From Streptomyces virginiae (GTDB lineage Bacteria; Actinomycetota; Actinomycetes; Streptomycetales; Streptomycetaceae), in contig NZ_JOAK01000040.1 of the NCBI RefSeq assembly GCF_000720455.1, positions 13,821-77,820 of the forward strand: DNA of 64,000 nt. Direction: 5' to 3'. Positions within the stretch are counted from its first letter, which is position 1; the number at the start of each line of letters is the position of its first letter. Shown in pieces: positions 7,733 through 16,573 of this stretch. Under the pieces are notes generated by a model. It was not told the origin of the DNA, did no database searches, and was given only the letters and a program-made list of their open reading frames with translations. The position numbers and the translations under genes are program-made.

Positions 7733-8761
7733 GTGCACAGGACCGTGACCGAACTCGCGGACGGCCGCGAGCTCATCTACTACGACAGCGAACCCGGCCG
7801 GGACCGAGGGGCCCAGGACCGGCGCCCGCTGGACCGGGTCGAGAGCGCCCCCGAACTGCGCCGCGACCCGGCCACCGGCGACTGGGTCACCATCGCCGCC
7901 CACCGGCAGTCCCGTACCTACCACCCGCCGGCGGACGCCTGCCCGCTCTGCCCCTCCCGGGACGGCCGCCAGAGCGAGATCCCGGCCGCCGACTACGAGG
8001 TGGCCGTCTTCGAGAACCGCTTCCCGTCACTCGCCGGGGAGGCCGGCCGCTGCGAGGTGGTGTGCTTCACCCCCGAGCACGACGCCGGCTTCGCCGACCT
8101 CACCCCGCAGCGGGCCCGGCTGGTCCTGGACGCCTGGACCGACCGCACCGCCGCCCTGTCCGCCCGGCCCGGCGTGCGGCAGGTGTACTGCTTCGAGAAC
8201 CGGGGCGCGGAGATCGGCGTGACGCTGGCCCATCCGCACGGCCAGATCTACGCCTTCTCCACCACCACCCCGCGCACCGCCAAGCACCTCGCCGCCGCGG
8301 CCGCGCACCGCGCCCGCACCGGCCGCAACCTCTTCGAGGACGTCCTCGCGCAAGCCCGCGCCGCCACCGAACGCGTGGTCCTCGCCGGGGAGCACTGGAC
8401 CGCCTTCGTCCCCTACGCCGCGCGCTGGCCGTACGAGGTGCACCTCCACCCGCACCGCAGGGTCCCCGATCTGACCGGGCTCACCGAGGCGGAGCGCGCC
8501 GAGTTCCCCGGCCTGTACCTGGACCTGCTGCGCCGTTTCGACCGGCTCTTCGGGGCGGCCGCGCCCACCCCCTACATCGCGGCCTGGCACCAGGCCCCGC
8601 TCGTGGGGGGCGAGGAACTCGCGCTGCACCTGGAGCTGTTCACGATCCGGCGGAGCGCCGACAAGCTCAAGTACACGGCCGGGACCGAAGCCGGCATGGA
8701 CGCCTTCATGAACGACGTGGCGCCCGAGGCGGCGGCGCGGCGGCTGCGGGAGGCCCTGTGA
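7733..8761 (+). CDS. galT: Galactose-1-phosphate uridylyltransferase
   Basis: GalT exchanges UMP between UDP-glucose and galactose-1-phosphate in the Leloir pathway. The active-site HPHGQIYAFS, with the nucleophilic His, is present near residue 167, and a CPLC zinc pair lies near residue 68. The C-terminal half carries EVHLHPHR and the conserved AWHQAP. GTG 7733 is placed seven bases after GAGGA; GTG 7727 is also in frame but sits too close to it. At 342 residues it has family length. Its stop overlaps the galK start (GTGA), so the two are translationally coupled. No galE epimerase lies beside them. Confidence 0.95.
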   Translation: MHRTVTELADGRELIYYDSEPGRDRGAQDRRPLDRVESAPELRRDPATGDWVTIAAHRQSRTYHPPADACPLCPSRDGRQSEIPAADYEVAVFENRFPSLAGEAGRCEVVCFTPEHDAGFADLTPQRARLVLDAWTDRTAALSARPGVRQVYCFENRGAEIGVTLAHPHGQIYAFSTTTPRTAKHLAAAAAHRARTGRNLFEDVLAQARAATERVVLAGEHWTAFVPYAARWPYEVHLHPHRRVPDLTGLTEAERAEFPGLYLDLLRRFDRLFGAAAPTPYIAAWHQAPLVGGEELALHLELFTIRRSADKLKYTAGTEAGMDAFMNDVAPEAAARRLREAL

Positions 8762-9921
8762 CCGGGCCCGCGGCGCAAGCCGCCGCCGTGCGCCGGGAGT
8801 TCGAACGCATCCACGGCCGCGCCCCCGACGGGATCTGGGCCGCCCCGGGCCGGGTCAACCTGATCGGCGAGCACACCGACTACAACGACGGCTTCGCCCT
8901 CCCGATGGCGTTGCCGCAGACCACCGTACTGGCGGCCGGCCGCCGCGAGGACGGGCTGCTGCGCCTGCACAGTGCCCAGGGCGACGGCCGGATCACCGAG
9001 CTGGCGGTGGCGGACCTCGCCCCCGGCCCGGTCTCCGGCTGGGCGCGTTACCCGGCCGGGGTGGTGTGGGCGCTGCGGGAGCGGGGCCTGCCCGTCGGCG
9101 GCGCCGACGTACACCTGGACAGCACCGTGCCGAGGGGCGCCGGCCTGTCCTCCTCGGCGGCCCTGGAGTGCGCGGTCGCCGTCGCGTACGACGAGCTGTA
9201 CGCGCTGCGGCTGTCGCGGCCGGAGCTGGCACGCGTGGCGCAGTACGCCGAGAACGCCTTCGCAGGTGTGCCCTGCGGGGTGATGGACCAGATGGCCTCG
9301 GTCTGCTGCGCCGAGGGCAGCGCCCTGCACCTCGACAGCCGCAGCCTGGACGTCCGGCAGGTCCCCTTCGACCTCACCGGGCACGGGCTGCGCCTGCTGG
9401 TGATCGACACCCGGGTCGCGCACGACCTCGCCGACGGGGCGTACGCGGAGCTGCGCGCGGGGTGCGAGCGGGCGGCGGGACTGCTGGGGCTGACCGCCCT
9501 GCGGGACCTCTCCGAGGCGGAGCTGCCCGGCGTCCTCACGCAGCTGCCCGAGGACCTCGCGCCGCTGGTCCGGCACGTGGTCACGGAGAACGCCCGGGTC
9601 GGCCGGGCCGTCGAACGGCTCGCGGCGGGTGAACCGGAGTCGCTGGGGCCGCTGTTGACGGCCGGTCACGCCTCCCTCCGGGACGACTACCGCGTCTCGT
9701 GCCCGGAGACCGACCTCGCGGTGGAGGCCGCCGTCGCCGCCGGCGCCCTGGGCGCCCGGATGACCGGTGGCGGCTTCGGCGGCTCCGTGATCGCGCTGGT
9801 CCCGGCCGCGGCGGCCGCGTCCGTGGCCCGGGCCGTGACGGACGCCTTCGCGGCGGCCGGCTTCGTGACGCCGGCCGTGCTGGAGGCCGTACCGTCGGCG
9901 GGGGCCCGTCGCGTCGGCTGA
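8758..9921 (+). CDS. galK: Galactokinase
   Basis: A 387-residue GHMP-family kinase that phosphorylates galactose at C1 with ATP. The start is GTG 8758, overlapping the galT stop. The galactokinase signature GRVNLIGEHTDYNDGF is at residues 31-46. The ATP-binding GAGLSSSAALE motif lies near 128, and the C-terminal glycine-rich motif GARMTGGGFGGSVIAL near 330. Everything needed for activity appears intact. With galT it forms a two-gene operon. UDP-galactose 4-epimerase must be encoded elsewhere. Confidence 0.96.
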   Translation: MTGPAAQAAAVRREFERIHGRAPDGIWAAPGRVNLIGEHTDYNDGFALPMALPQTTVLAAGRREDGLLRLHSAQGDGRITELAVADLAPGPVSGWARYPAGVVWALRERGLPVGGADVHLDSTVPRGAGLSSSAALECAVAVAYDELYALRLSRPELARVAQYAENAFAGVPCGVMDQMASVCCAEGSALHLDSRSLDVRQVPFDLTGHGLRLLVIDTRVAHDLADGAYAELRAGCERAAGLLGLTALRDLSEAELPGVLTQLPEDLAPLVRHVVTENARVGRAVERLAAGEPESLGPLLTAGHASLRDDYRVSCPETDLAVEAAVAAGALGARMTGGGFGGSVIALVPAAAAASVARAVTDAFAAAGFVTPAVLEAVPSAGARRVG

Positions 9922-9930
9922 CCCGCGCGG

Positions 9931-9956
9931 CGCCGGCCCTCCCCCGCCGGCCGGCG
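9931..9956 (+). terminator. Possible terminator hairpin after galK
   Basis: CGCCGGC (9931-9937) can pair with GCCGGCG (9950-9956), ten bases after the galK stop. A shorter GCCGGC pairing is also possible. There is no T tract. Confidence 0.35.
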
Positions 9957-10068
9957 GAGCGTTGTCGCAATCTCCCACATCGACTGCTCACCCACAATGC
10001 CAGTTGGGTTATCCGCCGAGCATCTGCAAGGTGATTGTCGAATATAAGCCGCAGATGCAGGACGGGAC

Positions 10069-10467
10069 GTGAAAGGTGTCCCGTGGAGGAGGCGGCAGCT
10101 CAACGACCAGATCACGGCAGTGACGTCCGCGCGTGGCTGAGGGGCATCGAGGTGTTCGCGGGGCCGCTCTGCGCGTTCGAGCCGGAGCACGCCCCGGGTC
10201 CGGTCGGCGACCGCCCGCGCCGAGTCCCTGCCGGCCCGCCAGAGCCAGTACCTGGCGGACACGGCGGAGCGCGACCACGCCCTGGAGAAGGCGCTGGCCC
10301 TGGTCGGGCGGGAACCCTCCCTCGTGGACTCCGCCTGGACGCCCTACACCCTCGCCCCGGTGGAGGTGGAGTTCTGGCAGGCGGCGAAGAGCCGCGTCCA
10401 CACCCGGCTGCGCTACGAGCGCACCGGGACCGACGGCCGCTGGGAGCGGTACCGGCTCTGGTCCTGA
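10069..10467 (+). pseudogene. Remnant of a pyridoxamine-5'-phosphate-oxidase-like (PPOX) gene
   Basis: The frame ending at TGA 10465-10467 reads a convincing PPOX C-terminus: SLPARQSQYLADTAERDHAL, then SLVDSAWTPYTLAPVEVEFW and RVHTRLRYERTGTDGRWERY. This matches the flavin-binding tail of PdxH-like oxidases. Upstream in the same frame a short PPOX-like stretch (PWRRRQLNDQ) runs into an in-frame TGA at 10138-10140, and no usable start lies in between. The N-terminal half of the usual roughly 210-residue protein is gone. I therefore read it as a decayed gene; the left boundary is approximate. Confidence 0.6.
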
Positions 10468-10561
10468 CTCCCCCGGGGCCCGCACGGCCGACGTCACCAC
10501 GCTTCGGCGTACGGGCCCCTTCCCCTCCTGTCCCTGCTCGCGAGGCGAGGTACCCCCCCCC

Positions 10562-11330
10562 ATGACCACCCTGCCCCTCCGCACCGGTGGCGCCGGCGCG
10601 GCAGCCGCCGGCTCCGACCGCTCCCCCGTCCCGCGGCCGGACGAGCGATGGCCCGGTTCATCACCGAGGCCCTGGGTGACGCGCGCACCGTGCTCTACGT
10701 CGGCGCGGGCGCCGGGTCGTACGAGAGCGCGGCGCGTGCGGTGACCGCGGTGGACGCCTCGGAGTCGATGCGGGCCCGGCGCCCGGTCCGGCTCGCCCGG
10801 GCGATCGACGCGGTCGCCGAGGAACTGCCCTTCGCCGATGGCGAGTTCGACGCTTCGATGACGCTCTTCAGTGTCCACCAGTGGTCCGACGTGCGGGCCG
10901 GTCTGCGCGAGATGCGGCGCGTGACGCGCGGTCCGGTGGCCGTCCTGTCCTGCGATCCCGACCTGGTGCGGGAGTTCTGGCTGTACCGGTACGCGCCCGA
11001 GGTCCTCGACACGGAGGCGCTCCGCCATCCGACGGTCGAGGAGCTGGCCTCCGCGCTCGGCGGCAGCGGGACCGTCCGGACCGTACCCGTTCCGCCGGAC
11101 TGCACGGACGGGTTCAACGAGGCGTACTACGTCCGCCCCGAGCTGCTGCTCGACCCGGCGGCCCGGCAGGCCTGTTCGGCGTGGAGCTTCGTCGACGACG
11201 GCGTGCGCGAGCGCTTCGACCGGTCCCTGCGCCGCGTCTGGAATCGGGCGCCTGGGACGCGGAGTTCGGCCACCTGCGCACCCTGCCGGCGTACGAGGGA
11301 TCCCTCGTCCTCGTACGCGCGACCCCCTGA
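10562..11330 (+). pseudogene. Class I SAM-dependent methyltransferase, broken by two frameshifts
   Basis: Three reading frames are needed to assemble one methyltransferase. The ATG at 10562 gives an N-terminus ending PRPDER. At about 10646 the sequence must shift to the frame beginning MARFITEALGDARTVLYVGAGAGSYE, which holds the SAM-binding motif I, an acidic motif II region (AVDASESM) and ASMTLFSVHQWSDVRAGL. Near 11240 it must shift again, to a frame reading GAWDAEFGHLRTLPAYEGSL that ends at TGA 11328-11330. Without the second shift the protein ends in a nonsense tail at 11349. The frame changes look like single-base losses. A sequencing error cannot be excluded, but the gene lies next to another remnant. 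Confidence 0.6.
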
Positions 11331-11338
11331 CGCGCCCC

Positions 11339-12574
11339 CTAACCGGTGAGCAGCAGCGGTACGGGGGTGCCGTCCGTCCAGTCCGCGGGGATCGCGGCGA
11401 GCGCGTCCGCGACGGCGGCGGCCCGGAGGAAGGCCGCGCCGTGGCCCGCGGTGATCCGGGCGCCGGCGCCGTCCCAGGTGACGGGGACCAGCCGGGTCAG
11501 TCCGGGGGCGGCGGGCCGCAGCGACCCCGTCACGGGTACGAGGGGCAGCGGTGCGAGGGACCGGCCGCAGAGGCCGGAGAGCAGCGGGCCCAGCAGGGTG
11601 TGGGCGGCGACGAGGGCCGCGTACGGGTTCCCGGGCAGCCCCACCACCCAGCCGCCGGCGGGCAGTTCGGCGAGCAGCATCGGGTGGCCGGGGCGGCAGG
11701 CGACCGTGTCGACGACCGGCCGGGCCCCGGCCTCGGTCAGCAGCCGGCGCAGCTGGTCGGTGACGCCGACGGAGGTGGAGCCCGTGACCACCACGACCTC
11801 GGCGTCCCGCGTGCCGTGCACGGCCGCGGCCAGTGAGCCCGCCGGCCGGTCGTGGACGTGCCGCACCTCGCGGCACTCGCCGCCCAGTGCGGCGACCAGG
11901 GCCGGCAGGGCCGGCCCGAGGGCGTCGCGCACCCGCCCCGGCCCGGGCGGGCCGGCGTGGTCCAGTTCGTCGCCGGTGACCAGGACCCGGACCCGGGGCG
12001 CGGGCCGCACCGGCAGGGTGTCGTGGCCGCAGGACGCGGCGAGTCCGAGCAGCGCGGGGCCGACCGGGGTGCCCGCCGGGGCGAGGAGGCCGCCGGCCGG
12101 GGTGTCCTCACCGGTCCTGCGGATGTGCCGGCCCGGCGGCGGCACGGGTCCGGACACCAGGCCGTCGCCGCCCGCCAGGGCCGCTTCCACCGGCAGTACG
12201 GCGCACGCTCCGGCCGGGACCTGCGCGCCGGTGGAGATACCCACGCACTCCCCCGCGTGGAGCGCTCCCGGCCACACCGTGCCCGCCCGGACGGCTCCCC
12301 GGACCCGCCAGGGGCCGGGGCCCGCGACCGCGTACCCGTCCATGGCGGCCGTGTCGAACGCCGGCAGCGGATGAGGGGCGCGCAGGGCGTCGGCCAGCGT
12401 GAGCCCGACGGCGTCCGCGAGCGGCACCGTACGGGCGGGCCACGGCCGCGGCGCCGCGTGGGCCCGCATCCGGGCCTGCGCCCAGGACAGTTCCCCGGGC
12501 CGCGGCGGCCCGGCGGGCGCGAGGGCCGGTGCGGCTACGGGTGCGGGCGGGGCGGCGGCGGTCACGGAAGGCAT
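11339..12574 (-). CDS. moeA: MoeA-like molybdopterin molybdenumtransferase
   Basis: A 411-residue protein read from ATG 12574. MoeA inserts molybdate into adenylylated molybdopterin to complete the molybdenum cofactor. Visible features are the N-terminal DTAAMDGYAVAG, the domain with HIRRTGEDTPAGGLL, and the MogA-like domain with VRVLVTGDEL and VVVVTGSTSVGVTDQL, where the usual serine/glycine-rich motif is altered to TGSTSVG. LPGNPYAALVA and a beta-barrel C-terminus follow. It is a single gene rather than part of a moa/moe cluster and could be a paralogue. The stretches on both sides hold gene remnants, one of them apparently a molybdopterin-binding protein. No clear ribosome binding site precedes the start, so the N-terminus is uncertain. 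Confidence 0.85.
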   Translation of the reverse strand: MPSVTAAAPPAPVAAPALAPAGPPRPGELSWAQARMRAHAAPRPWPARTVPLADAVGLTLADALRAPHPLPAFDTAAMDGYAVAGPGPWRVRGAVRAGTVWPGALHAGECVGISTGAQVPAGACAVLPVEAALAGGDGLVSGPVPPPGRHIRRTGEDTPAGGLLAPAGTPVGPALLGLAASCGHDTLPVRPAPRVRVLVTGDELDHAGPPGPGRVRDALGPALPALVAALGGECREVRHVHDRPAGSLAAAVHGTRDAEVVVVTGSTSVGVTDQLRRLLTEAGARPVVDTVACRPGHPMLLAELPAGGWVVGLPGNPYAALVAAHTLLGPLLSGLCGRSLAPLPLVPVTGSLRPAAPGLTRLVPVTWDGAGARITAGHGAAFLRAAAVADALAAIPADWTDGTPVPLLLTG

Positions 12575-12743
12575 GGGACGACAGTCGCCGCGCGGCGTTT
12601 CGGGCCGCCACCGAAAGGGTTGCCGCACCGCACCGATCCGCTCACGGCCCGGGGGACTCACCGGTGAGCCCGGCTGTGACCGACGAGCTCGAACGCCACA
12701 TGGACCGAATGACGGCCTGGCCGTCACGCAGACACATCACCCG

Positions 12744-12956
12744 TCAGGCTCGTGCGGCGCGGGGGCGGTCGGTACGGGCACGGCCCAGGTCGAAGGCGGC
12801 CAGCCGGACGTGGCTCTGTCGAGGTGTCAGGATCCCGGCCTGCCGGGGGCCGTGGGAGGGGACGGCCGGGGCGGAGGCGGCCTCCCCGACCCCGCCGACG
12901 GCCGCGGCGCCGGCGGCGAGCAGCGCCCGCCGGTAGAACCGGCGGTGCTCGGGCCC
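12744..12956 (-). pseudogene. Remnant of the N-terminus of an EfeB/Dyp-type peroxidase
   Basis: On the minus strand, residues encoded from about 12956 read RRFYRRALLAAGAAAVGGVG, a Tat-like signal region, then SHGPRQAGILTPRQSHVRLA and AFDL. This matches the start of the EfeB deferrochelatase/peroxidase family (a Tat signal followed by a HGxHQAGIxTPxQxHxxFAAFD-like segment). The frame then loses similarity and stops at 12744 without the heme domain. Only about 70 of the usual 400 or so residues remain. Confidence 0.5.
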
Positions 12957-13019
12957 GTCCTGCGCGACGGCCGGTTCGGGGGCAGTTTCCGGCCCGGAGG
13001 CTCCGTCGGCGGCGTCCAC

Positions 13020-13190
13020 GGTGCCGACCCACAGCTGGTTGAGCTCGTCGTCGAAGGGCTTGCCGTCCTCCGCGACGGCCAGCAGAATCTGCGACTTGGC
13101 GAAGTCCGGGGCCAGTTCGGCCCAGGCGAAGACCGCACAGTAGTCGCCGCGACGATGCCGCGCAGCTGGCCGTTGTGGTGGACGGTGTGG
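13020..13190 (-). pseudogene. Remnant resembling a molybdopterin-dependent oxidoreductase fragment
   Basis: The minus strand reads DYCAVFAWAELAPDFAKSQI and LLAVAEDGKPF, similar in pattern to the substrate-binding end of small molybdopterin-dependent oxidoreductases. A segment in another frame immediately upstream, NGQLRGIVAAT, fits as its continuation through a frameshift. The piece joins directly onto the EfeB-like remnant. The identification rests on pattern memory only and is tentative. Confidence 0.3.
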
Positions 13191-13499
13191 GACCACCACC
13201 GGGACGGCACCGTCCTCGGTGAAACGCCGGTCGCCGTGTCCTCGGAGGGCTCGGTGCACCGCTTCGTCGCGGCGCTGGAGCACGCGGCGGCGGGCTTCCG
13301 CTGGACCTGGTAGCACCCCGGGGCGTCGGGCACCGCGCGATCGGGCGTGGGCTGTTCCGGTGGTCCGTCGGGCGGGTTCGGGGGCGCCGCGCGAGGTGCG
13401 CGGCGGCCTTCGCCGGTGCGGGGAGATCCTGGGATCCCGTGCGGCCCGGCCGCCTCCACCGTCGTTCGAGCCCGGCCCGCCGGGCAGCTACGGAGACCG

Positions 13500-14789
13500 A
13501 TGTCCCCGACCGTCGCCCCCGAGGCCACCGCCGCGGCCCTCGTGCGCCGCCCCCAGCTGTGGCTGGTGCCCACGATCCTCACGGGGCTGCTGGCCCTGCT
13601 GCTGTCCCTCCTCTACATGGGCGGCATCGTCAATCCCGAAGCGCAGCTGCGGGACCTCCCCATCGCCCTGGTCAACGAGGACACGGGCAAGCCGCCGCCG
13701 GGGCAGCGGCAGAACCTGGGCGCGCAGATCACCGCCTCCATCACCGCCGACCCGGCGGGCGGCAAGGCGGACTGGCGCCGGCTGAGCCTCGCGCAGGCGC
13801 GGGACCAGCTGGACTCCGGCAAGGTCTACGGCGCGCTGGTGGTCCCCGCCGATTTCACCGACACCGTCACGGCGCTGCCCACGGCCGCGGCCACCCGCCT
13901 GCCGACGCTGACCGTGCTCACCAACCCCGGCAAGGGCAGCCTCGGATCCTCGCTGGCCGGTCGGATCACGACGCAGGCCGCGGCGCGCGCGTCCCACGCC
14001 ATCGGGGAACAGCTCACGGCTGCCGCCGGCGCCTCCGCCCCTCCCGCCACCAAGCTGCTGCTCGCCGATCCGGTGGACGTGGTCACACAGGTCGGGCACC
14101 CGATCGGCGCCCGCAGCGGGCTGGGCCTGACGGCCTTCTACTACACCCTGCTGCTGGTGCTGGCCGGATTCATGGGCGGCAACGTCATCAGCAACGGCGT
14201 GGACACCGCGCTCGGCTACGCCGACAACGAGATCGGTCCCTGGCACACGCGCCGCCCGACGGTGCCGATCGACCGGACGCAGACGCTGCTCCTGAAGATG
14301 CTGATGACGGCCGGCATCACGCTCGTCAGCACCACGCTGGTGATGGTGGCGTGCGTCGGCGTCCTGGGGATGGACGCCACCCACCTGCCGCTGCTGTGGG
14401 TGTACTCGTACTGCGCGGCGCTCGCCGTGGGTCTGGGCGTGCAGGCCATCAACGCCGCGTTCGGCGGCATCGGGCAGCTCGTGTCGATGTTCGTGTTCAT
14501 CGTGCTGGGGCTGCCCTCGTCGGGCGCGACGGTCCCGCTGCAGGCCGTCCCCGGCTTCTACCGCTTCCTCTCGTACTTCGAACCGATGCGTCAGCTCAGC
14601 GACGGCGTGCGGGCGATCCTCTACTTCGACGCGCGCGGCGACGCCGGCCTCACCCGCTCCTGGATCATGATCGCGCTGGGTACGGTGCTGGCGCTCCTGT
14701 TCGGCTTCGCGATGACCGCCTACTACGACCGCAAGGGCCTCAAGCGGCTCACCCCCCAGCCGCCCCAGCCCCTGCCGGTCCAGAACTGA
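13500..14789 (+). CDS. DUF3533/YhgE-Pip-like multi-pass membrane protein
   Basis: A 429-residue protein from ATG 13500, with GGAG just upstream. Topology is that of the ABC-2-like YhgE/Pip and DUF3533 group: one N-terminal membrane segment (LWLVPTILTGLLALLLSLLY), then a large extracytoplasmic domain with the typical LPIALVNEDTG and YGALVVPADFT, then five or so C-terminal membrane helices from about residue 205 onward. The cytoplasmic end is short and Pro-rich. Relatives are annotated as phage-infection-like proteins or export permeases. No ATPase is adjacent and a transported substrate cannot be inferred. The open frame extends upstream but lacks a better start. Confidence 0.88.
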   Translation: MSPTVAPEATAAALVRRPQLWLVPTILTGLLALLLSLLYMGGIVNPEAQLRDLPIALVNEDTGKPPPGQRQNLGAQITASITADPAGGKADWRRLSLAQARDQLDSGKVYGALVVPADFTDTVTALPTAAATRLPTLTVLTNPGKGSLGSSLAGRITTQAAARASHAIGEQLTAAAGASAPPATKLLLADPVDVVTQVGHPIGARSGLGLTAFYYTLLLVLAGFMGGNVISNGVDTALGYADNEIGPWHTRRPTVPIDRTQTLLLKMLMTAGITLVSTTLVMVACVGVLGMDATHLPLLWVYSYCAALAVGLGVQAINAAFGGIGQLVSMFVFIVLGLPSSGATVPLQAVPGFYRFLSYFEPMRQLSDGVRAILYFDARGDAGLTRSWIMIALGTVLALLFGFAMTAYYDRKGLKRLTPQPPQPLPVQN

Positions 14790-15127
14790 CCGCTCGGTGC
14801 ACAAGCAAGGCATCTTTCACCTCTCGGATGATTCACTGTGCCGAGCGGGCCGCTCGGGTCCGCTTCCGTGTCTCGATCCCATCGCCCCGGCGGGGCGACG
14901 CTGGTTGACTGACACGCGCACCGGCTCCCCGGCGGTCGAGCGGCTCTCGCCGCCCGGGGACCACCGGCAGGAGGCCCCTGCGCGCCGATCGCGGTGTTCG
15001 TCGCGCAGGGGCCCTGTGGTGCGCGCACGACGACCCGTTCCTGGCCCGCGCCCTCCTGACCTGGGCCGCGTCGCGTCGATCAGGCCGGATCAGCCCGGGC
15101 TGATCGCCAAGCACGGTTTAGAGGGTG
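14790..15127. other. 338-base intergenic stretch with one long hairpin
   Basis: No coding frame here has convincing composition or a usable start. The only structure seen is an inverted repeat: GGCCCCTGCGCG at 14973-14984 is perfectly complementary to 15002-15013 across a 17-base loop. It lies between the DUF3533 gene and the convergent MBL-fold gene and could act as a bidirectional terminator. Confidence 0.5.
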
Positions 15128-16012
15128 TCAGGCGTCCAGGGGGCGCCAGGCCGGGCCCGTCCCGTCGTGGCGGACGTGGCCGAACACCACGTCGGCGAAG
15201 TGGACGCCGAAGCCGAGCGTTCCGGGCTCCGCCAGCTCGGCGACGAGGCGGCGGCGGTGATCGGCGGTCAGGGCGCGGTCGTGGTCGAAGCCGGAGGACC
15301 ACTCCGGACGGTCGACCTGGATCGGCGAGTGCAGGGCGTCGCCGAAGGCGATCAGGCGCCGCCCGCCCCCGGTGATGACGTACTCGGCATGCCCGACGGT
15401 GTGGCCCGGGGTGATCCGGACCCGCACGCCGGGGAAGACCTCCTGCCCGTCGGCGACCGTGCGCACGCGGGGCGCGAGGGTCCTGACCTGCTCGGCCATG
15501 CCCTGGGCTTCCAGGAGGTCGCGCCGCTCCCACTCGGGCCCGGAGATCAGGTGGTCGGCGTGGGCGAACGCGAGGCGGTCGCTGCCGGGGGCGGGGTGGC
15601 AGGCCCAGCCGAGGTGGTCGGCGTGCAGGTGGGTGAAGGCCACCGCTTCGACGTCTTCGGGGCGGCGGCCGAGGTCGGCCAGGGCCGCCGGCAGGGCGCC
15701 TCCGTGGATCGTGTCGAGGGGCCCCTCGGGCAGCTGGAGGGACTGCGGGCCGAAGCCCGCGTCGATGAGGAGGGCGCGGTCGCCGTGCTCCACCAGCAGG
15801 GCGCCGACGCTTCCCACCAGGCGGCCCGCGGGGTCCAGGTATTCGGGGTGCGCGGCCCACACCTCTGCGGTGGTGTCCGGCAGCAGCTCCAGCGGCCGGA
15901 GCCGTACGTCGCCGTCCGGTACGTACGACACCTTCGTCTCCCCCAGCCGGATGGAGCGGATGCCCGCCGGCCGGCGCAGTCGTACGCCCTGATCCACCGT
16001 CAAGTCAGTCAT
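15128..16012 (-). CDS. MBL-fold metallo-hydrolase
   Basis: A 294-residue metallo-beta-lactamase-fold protein from ATG 16012, preceded by GGAGAG. The metal-binding signature THLHADHLGW lies near residue 124. A downstream His in ITPGHTVGHAEY and the Asp in LIAFGDALHSP complete the dinuclear zinc site expected for this family. The layout is like AHL-lactonase and other small-molecule hydrolases rather than antibiotic beta-lactamases (a general family inference). The gene is divergent from a MarR regulator with a perfect palindrome in between, so it is probably repressed by that protein and induced by its own substrate or a related compound. Confidence 0.9.
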   Translation of the reverse strand: MTDLTVDQGVRLRRPAGIRSIRLGETKVSYVPDGDVRLRPLELLPDTTAEVWAAHPEYLDPAGRLVGSVGALLVEHGDRALLIDAGFGPQSLQLPEGPLDTIHGGALPAALADLGRRPEDVEAVAFTHLHADHLGWACHPAPGSDRLAFAHADHLISGPEWERRDLLEAQGMAEQVRTLAPRVRTVADGQEVFPGVRVRITPGHTVGHAEYVITGGGRRLIAFGDALHSPIQVDRPEWSSGFDHDRALTADHRRRLVAELAEPGTLGFGVHFADVVFGHVRHDGTGPAWRPLDA

Positions 16013-16086
16013 GGGTTCTCTCCTGTGAGTCGTGGTCAGGTCGTCGCCACGACCTGCCGCGGCGACGACGGCAACCATAAGCATCA

Positions 16087-16105
16087 AGCTTGAATCATTC
16101 AAGCT
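16087..16105. promoter_or_regulatory. Perfect palindromic operator between MBL hydrolase and MarR genes
   Basis: AGCTTGAA (16087-16094) and TTCAAGCT (16098-16105) are perfect inverted arms separated by TCA. The site is in the 132-base divergent region and is AT-rich relative to its surroundings, as expected of a MarR operator overlapping a promoter. Confidence 0.75.
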
Positions 16106-16144
16106 GGAAATATTTGGCCTTGATGGACTTGCTAGGGTGGCCGC

Positions 16145-16573
16145 ATGACGACGCCCACCGATCCGCAGGCCATCGCCGAGCGACAGCTGTGCGGCCTGGT
16201 GAACGGCCTGGCCCAGCGGATCGCCGAGCACGTGAGGGAGCGGGCCGCCACGCTCGGCCTCACGGCGTCACAGGCGACGGCCCTGCGGGAGATGAGCGGG
16301 CCGATGACCATGCGGGAGCTCGCCGAACGCATGAGCTGCGAGCCCTCCAACACCACCTTCGTCGTCGACAAGCTGGAGAAGCAGCGCCTGATCGAGCGCC
16401 ACCCGCACCCCACGGACCGGCGCGCCAAGCACCTCGTCCTCACGCCCGAGGGCACGGCGCTGCGCGGACGCCTCCTGGAACTCCTCCACGCCGACTCCCC
16501 GCTGTCCGGCCTCACCCCGGAGGAACAGCACGTCCTGCACGGCCTGCTGGAACGGGCCGTCACCTCCGGCTGA
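16145..16573 (+). CDS. MarR-family transcriptional regulator
   Basis: A 142-residue winged-helix protein from ATG 16145. It has the MarR helix-turn-helix (MTMRELAERMSCEPSNTTFV, about residues 57-76) and the wing with IERHPHPTDRRAKHLVLT and its D-x-R. Helices at both ends (residues 10-35 and 100-140) form the dimer interface. The divergent MBL hydrolase and the palindrome at 16087-16105 make it the likely local repressor. Its last 14 bases overlap the end of the convergent MFS gene. Confidence 0.92.
   Translation: MTTPTDPQAIAERQLCGLVNGLAQRIAEHVRERAATLGLTASQATALREMSGPMTMRELAERMSCEPSNTTFVVDKLEKQRLIERHPHPTDRRAKHLVLTPEGTALRGRLLELLHADSPLSGLTPEEQHVLHGLLERAVTSG

Noticed and set aside
13155..13313. 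52-codon plus-strand frame ending in HAAAGFRWTW as a functional gene
   Set aside because: No ribosome binding site, lies within a mosaic of remnants, and no family was recognised. It is kept only as part of the decay finding.
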